This document shows, piece by piece, positions 61,894 to 64,000 of a stretch of 64,000 nucleotides of DNA. The notes under the pieces are model-generated. The model ran no database searches. It saw only the letters and a list, made by a program, of their open reading frames with translations, and was not told the DNA's origin. The first letter of the stretch is position 1. Each line of letters opens with the position of its first letter. The position numbers and the translations under genes were made by a program. Source of the stretch: a bacterium (GTDB lineage: Bacteria > Orphanbacterota > Orphanbacteria > Orphanbacterales > Orphanbacteraceae). The stretch spans positions 609,892-673,891 of the forward strand of contig JALGYY010000017.1 in the NCBI GenBank assembly GCA_025782575.1, in the 5' to 3' direction.

Positions 61894-63405
61894 CTACGGC
61901 TGCGTTCCCAGGTGACACTCGAAGCAACCGTACTCTCGCCAGGCTTCGTCGATATCCTCTGGATGAACGAACTCCAACCCATCCTGGGTCTCCGCCATCT
62001 GCAGATCTTCTCCACTTCCCTGCGAGAGAATGGTGTGACAGGCATTGCAGTCGTTTGTAATTTTACGTCCGTCGTCGCTCTTATGATTCCCGAGGTGGCA
62101 TCGCATGCAGCCGGGATTGATGAAGTGCCCGATGTTATCCGGGTACGCCGACCAGCGGACTTTCATCTCGGGAAAGATATTCTGGGAGAAGGCCTGCTGC
62201 GTGGCGAGAACGGCATTCTCGATCGAACCTCCCCGGTTTTCATGGATATCGGGATACTCGTTCAGATAGAAAGAGAGAATCCCGTTGGCGGTAGCATGGA
62301 GCGCCTCATCTTCCGTTTCGTACTCGGCCGCCATCAACTCGGTGGCCACGCGCTTGATCTCGGGCAGATCCCGGTCGATCCGGCCGGTCAGAATGGCCTG
62401 GTCAATCGCATGGTCTGGCGATGAATAGGTGTGGCTCGGTCTGTTGTGACAATCCATGCAGTCCATGATGCGCGGGGTAGCCGCCTCAATTTCCTCTTCG
62501 GTAAGAGGATTCTCCTCATCCTGATAGGTGGTCACACGCCCGGTCCGCCGATCGGTGATTCGAACCCACGGGATCTCCTGTCGCCGTTCGTCCCTCGGGA
62601 TGTACTCGACCTTCATCGAGATGTTCATATGCCAATGAATGCCGGAAGTCTGACCTGTCTTCGGGTCCCCCCCTCCGGTCTTGATCAGCATGTTGATCGA
62701 CCACGGGCTGTTCTCTTCGTCGTACATGAAGTGATTGAACTGCCGCTGCTGAGCGCCGAAAAACCTCTCCGGCCAGTGACACTGCTCACACGTCTCCTGC
62801 GCTGGTCTCAGGTTCTTGATCGGAGTCCGAATAGGGCGGGGATACTTGTTAGTCGCCACAGCGTAAACCTGATAGGCGCCCGCAAGCTTCGACTTGGCGT
62901 ACCATCCAGCGCCCGCCCCGACATGGCAATCTGTGCAGGGAACCCGTGCATGAGGTGAATTCTGATAGGCGACAAACTCCGGCTTCATCACGGTGTGGCA
63001 CGTCTGCCCGCAGAATTCCACTGATTCCGTATGATGAAATGCCTGATAGCTTCCCATGATGCTCAAAATGATAAATACCAAAGATCCCATGCTCACTAGA
63101 ATGAGCGTTCTCCTGTGATCCGGCAGATTGAGGTCGATGCGGGGCCACCTTACGGTTACCTCTGACGCGGGTCTCTTTCGGCGCCGCCACCTGCGAAAAA
63201 CTCCGATCGGGATCAGAAGAAGGCCAAAGAAGAGGATGGGGGGAAGAACCATGAAGACGAAAATGCCGCTGTATGGATTAGATGCGCCGGTCATCGCCTC
63301 GAGCCCGAGAACCACGACCATCGTCAGCCCGGTAATAAGTACCATCAGGGTTCCGACGAGCGTGATCTTGTTCTGCGCATATCTGAGAATGATCAGTTTG
63401 TGCAT
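61894..63405 (-). CDS. NapC/NirT-type multihaem cytochrome c with three N-terminal helices
   Basis: 503 residues. N-terminal helices at about 13-40, 47-70 and 100-125 (VGTLMVLITGLTMVVVLG; LILVSMGSLVFIILSI). CGQTCH (CX3CH) right after the third helix and CTDCH follow the NapC/NirT quinol-oxidase pattern; CEQCH, CMDCH, CMRCH, CNACH and CFECH complete seven sites. It could take electrons from menaquinol. First gene of the operon; AGGATGA is the ribosome site. Confidence 0.9.
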   Translation of the reverse strand: MHKLIILRYAQNKITLVGTLMVLITGLTMVVVLGLEAMTGASNPYSGIFVFMVLPPILFFGLLLIPIGVFRRWRRRKRPASEVTVRWPRIDLNLPDHRRTLILVSMGSLVFIILSIMGSYQAFHHTESVEFCGQTCHTVMKPEFVAYQNSPHARVPCTDCHVGAGAGWYAKSKLAGAYQVYAVATNKYPRPIRTPIKNLRPAQETCEQCHWPERFFGAQQRQFNHFMYDEENSPWSINMLIKTGGGDPKTGQTSGIHWHMNISMKVEYIPRDERRQEIPWVRITDRRTGRVTTYQDEENPLTEEEIEAATPRIMDCMDCHNRPSHTYSSPDHAIDQAILTGRIDRDLPEIKRVATELMAAEYETEDEALHATANGILSFYLNEYPDIHENRGGSIENAVLATQQAFSQNIFPEMKVRWSAYPDNIGHFINPGCMRCHLGNHKSDDGRKITNDCNACHTILSQGSGEDLQMAETQDGLEFVHPEDIDEAWREYGCFECHLGTQP

Positions 63406-63881
63406 GATACCGTCATCCTGTCAGGGTCTATCCTGCGCGCAGGAGCTGTGATTCGGACTTCCGGCCTGTTCATCTGAACCCACCCTGTCGGTTGGAGGAA
63501 TACTCATCTCCCCAAACTCGGGCAGCCCGATATAATCGAGCCGTCCGAACTCCTGTACAGAATAGGTACATCGTGGATGACTGCCACCTTCTTTTCCTTA
63601 ATTTGTCGTAAGTAAATTGATTGCCGGGACTACGTGTCCCCCGACGCCTGAACTCGCTTAACTACTGTATTTACAACTCGTTACCATGCTACTGACATTG
63701 GCAACCTTGACATCTTACCTGGAATATGAATCTTCTAGTTATGATTTGAGAACTCCCTGAGAAGGGAGCTGGGCCGGAGGGATGAGAATATTTCTATATT
63801 CGCTTGGCAATTTCAAGCCGATAGAATAGATTAGTACATGGTCAAGTGTTAATACATGGGCTCAGGCCACGGAGGTCCGAA
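63406..63881. other. Divergent intergenic region
   Basis: About 475 bases between the cytochrome operon (minus) and a lipoprotein gene (plus). A small GGGAC-TACGT-GTCCC hairpin occurs at about 63626-63640 and CTCCC-TGAGAA-GGGAG near 63753. GGAGGT before 63882 is a ribosome site. I found no convincing promoter, although TATAAT occurs at about 63534 on the plus strand without a clear -35. Confidence 0.5.
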
Positions 63882-64000
63882 ATGAAACGGATGATGATGA
63901 TGCTTCTGGCGCTTGTTGCGCTCAATCTCTCCTTCGTCGGTTGCGGCGATGACGATGACGACGGTCCGGTCGGCGTGGCTGATCCGGCGATCAAGGTGAC
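63882..64000 (+). CDS. Lipoprotein, 3'-truncated by the window edge
   Basis: Thirty-nine codons are visible. MKRMMMMLLALVALNLSFVGC is a lipoprotein signal (lipobox SFVGC), followed by GDDDDDGPVGVADPA, an acidic stretch typical of surface-tethered proteins. GGAGGT lies 6 bases before the ATG. The function cannot be told from this part. It is divergent from the cytochrome operon. Confidence 0.75.
   Translation, partial: MKRMMMMLLALVALNLSFVGCGDDDDDGPVGVADPAIKV

Noticed and set aside
63626-63641. GGGAC-TACGT-GTCCC hairpin resembling the HNH element ends
   Set aside because: Only the GGGACT and GTCCCC parts match and no GACGTAWGCG core follows; five-bp stems are common by chance.
1-64000. CRISPR arrays, tRNA or rRNA genes, prophage or integrase genes
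   Set aside because: No regularly spaced repeats, no cloverleaf with acceptor and anticodon features, and no recognised phage or recombinase product were seen.

Overview
The window looks like a chromosomal segment of an uncultured, moderately GC-rich Gram-negative bacterium, most likely from the FCB side of the tree (for example Candidatus Eisenbacteria or a similar candidate phylum). The reasons are two secreted proteins with FlgD-like C-terminal domains carrying an N-P-F-N-P motif, a PorV/UPF0164-like outer-membrane protein, an MglA-type GTPase, many TPR proteins, lipoproteins and multihaem cytochromes. The phylum is an inference; no rRNA or tRNA gene was seen. Most genes lie in tight, often ATGA-overlapping, operons, mainly on the minus strand.

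Layout. 1-5.2 kb (+): the 3' end of a heavy-metal RND pump gene, a P-II-like protein, a secreted alpha/beta-hydrolase with a sorting-type C-terminus, and a cupin. 5.3-6.9 kb: an HNH-endonuclease gene enclosed by near-perfect terminal inverted repeats. 7-8.6 kb: a PfkB kinase and a structured intergenic region. 8.6-11.9 kb (+): a small secreted protein and a TPR/sigma-54 activator. 11.9-14.7 kb (-): ECF sigma with a putative anti-sigma partner, a thioredoxin-like protein and a tiny Cys-rich exported protein. 15-26.5 kb (-): one long gene run with NifS-type desulfurase, MnmA, MBOAT, SGNH, TMTC-like TPR membrane protein, a CYTH-like protein, a phosphate-selective-type porin, a Na/Pi cotransporter and a second CYTH-like protein; the last four look like a phosphate or polyphosphate module. 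26.5-34.7 kb (-): TPR proteins, UppP, UbiA-type prenyltransferase, TrpA, a barrel-like protein, an MglA-like GTPase with a long tail, and a hypothetical. 34.7-39.1 kb (-): frameshifted recG, an FG-GAP propeller and a DapF-like protein lacking both catalytic cysteines. 39.2-49.9 kb: surface and envelope genes, M50 protease, glycosyltransferase, XdhC and SDR. 49.9-51.5 kb (+): a second, diverged copy of the HNH element. 51.5-57.6 kb: peptidase MA, GT39, NAD-dependent epimerase, UPF0158 and an EamA transporter. 57.6-63.4 kb (-): a four-gene electron-transfer operon with 29 CXXCH motifs plus CX3CH and CX4CH sites and a membrane cytochrome b. The window ends inside a lipoprotein gene.

The two strongest candidates for something little described are (a) the HNH/TIR element family, whose two copies share ends, layout and leader motifs although their proteins have diverged and no transposase is present, and (b) the multihaem cytochrome operon. 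Secondary candidates are the phosphate/CYTH cluster, the Ser-Ser DapF-like protein and two genes whose best-supported starts are not standard start codons.
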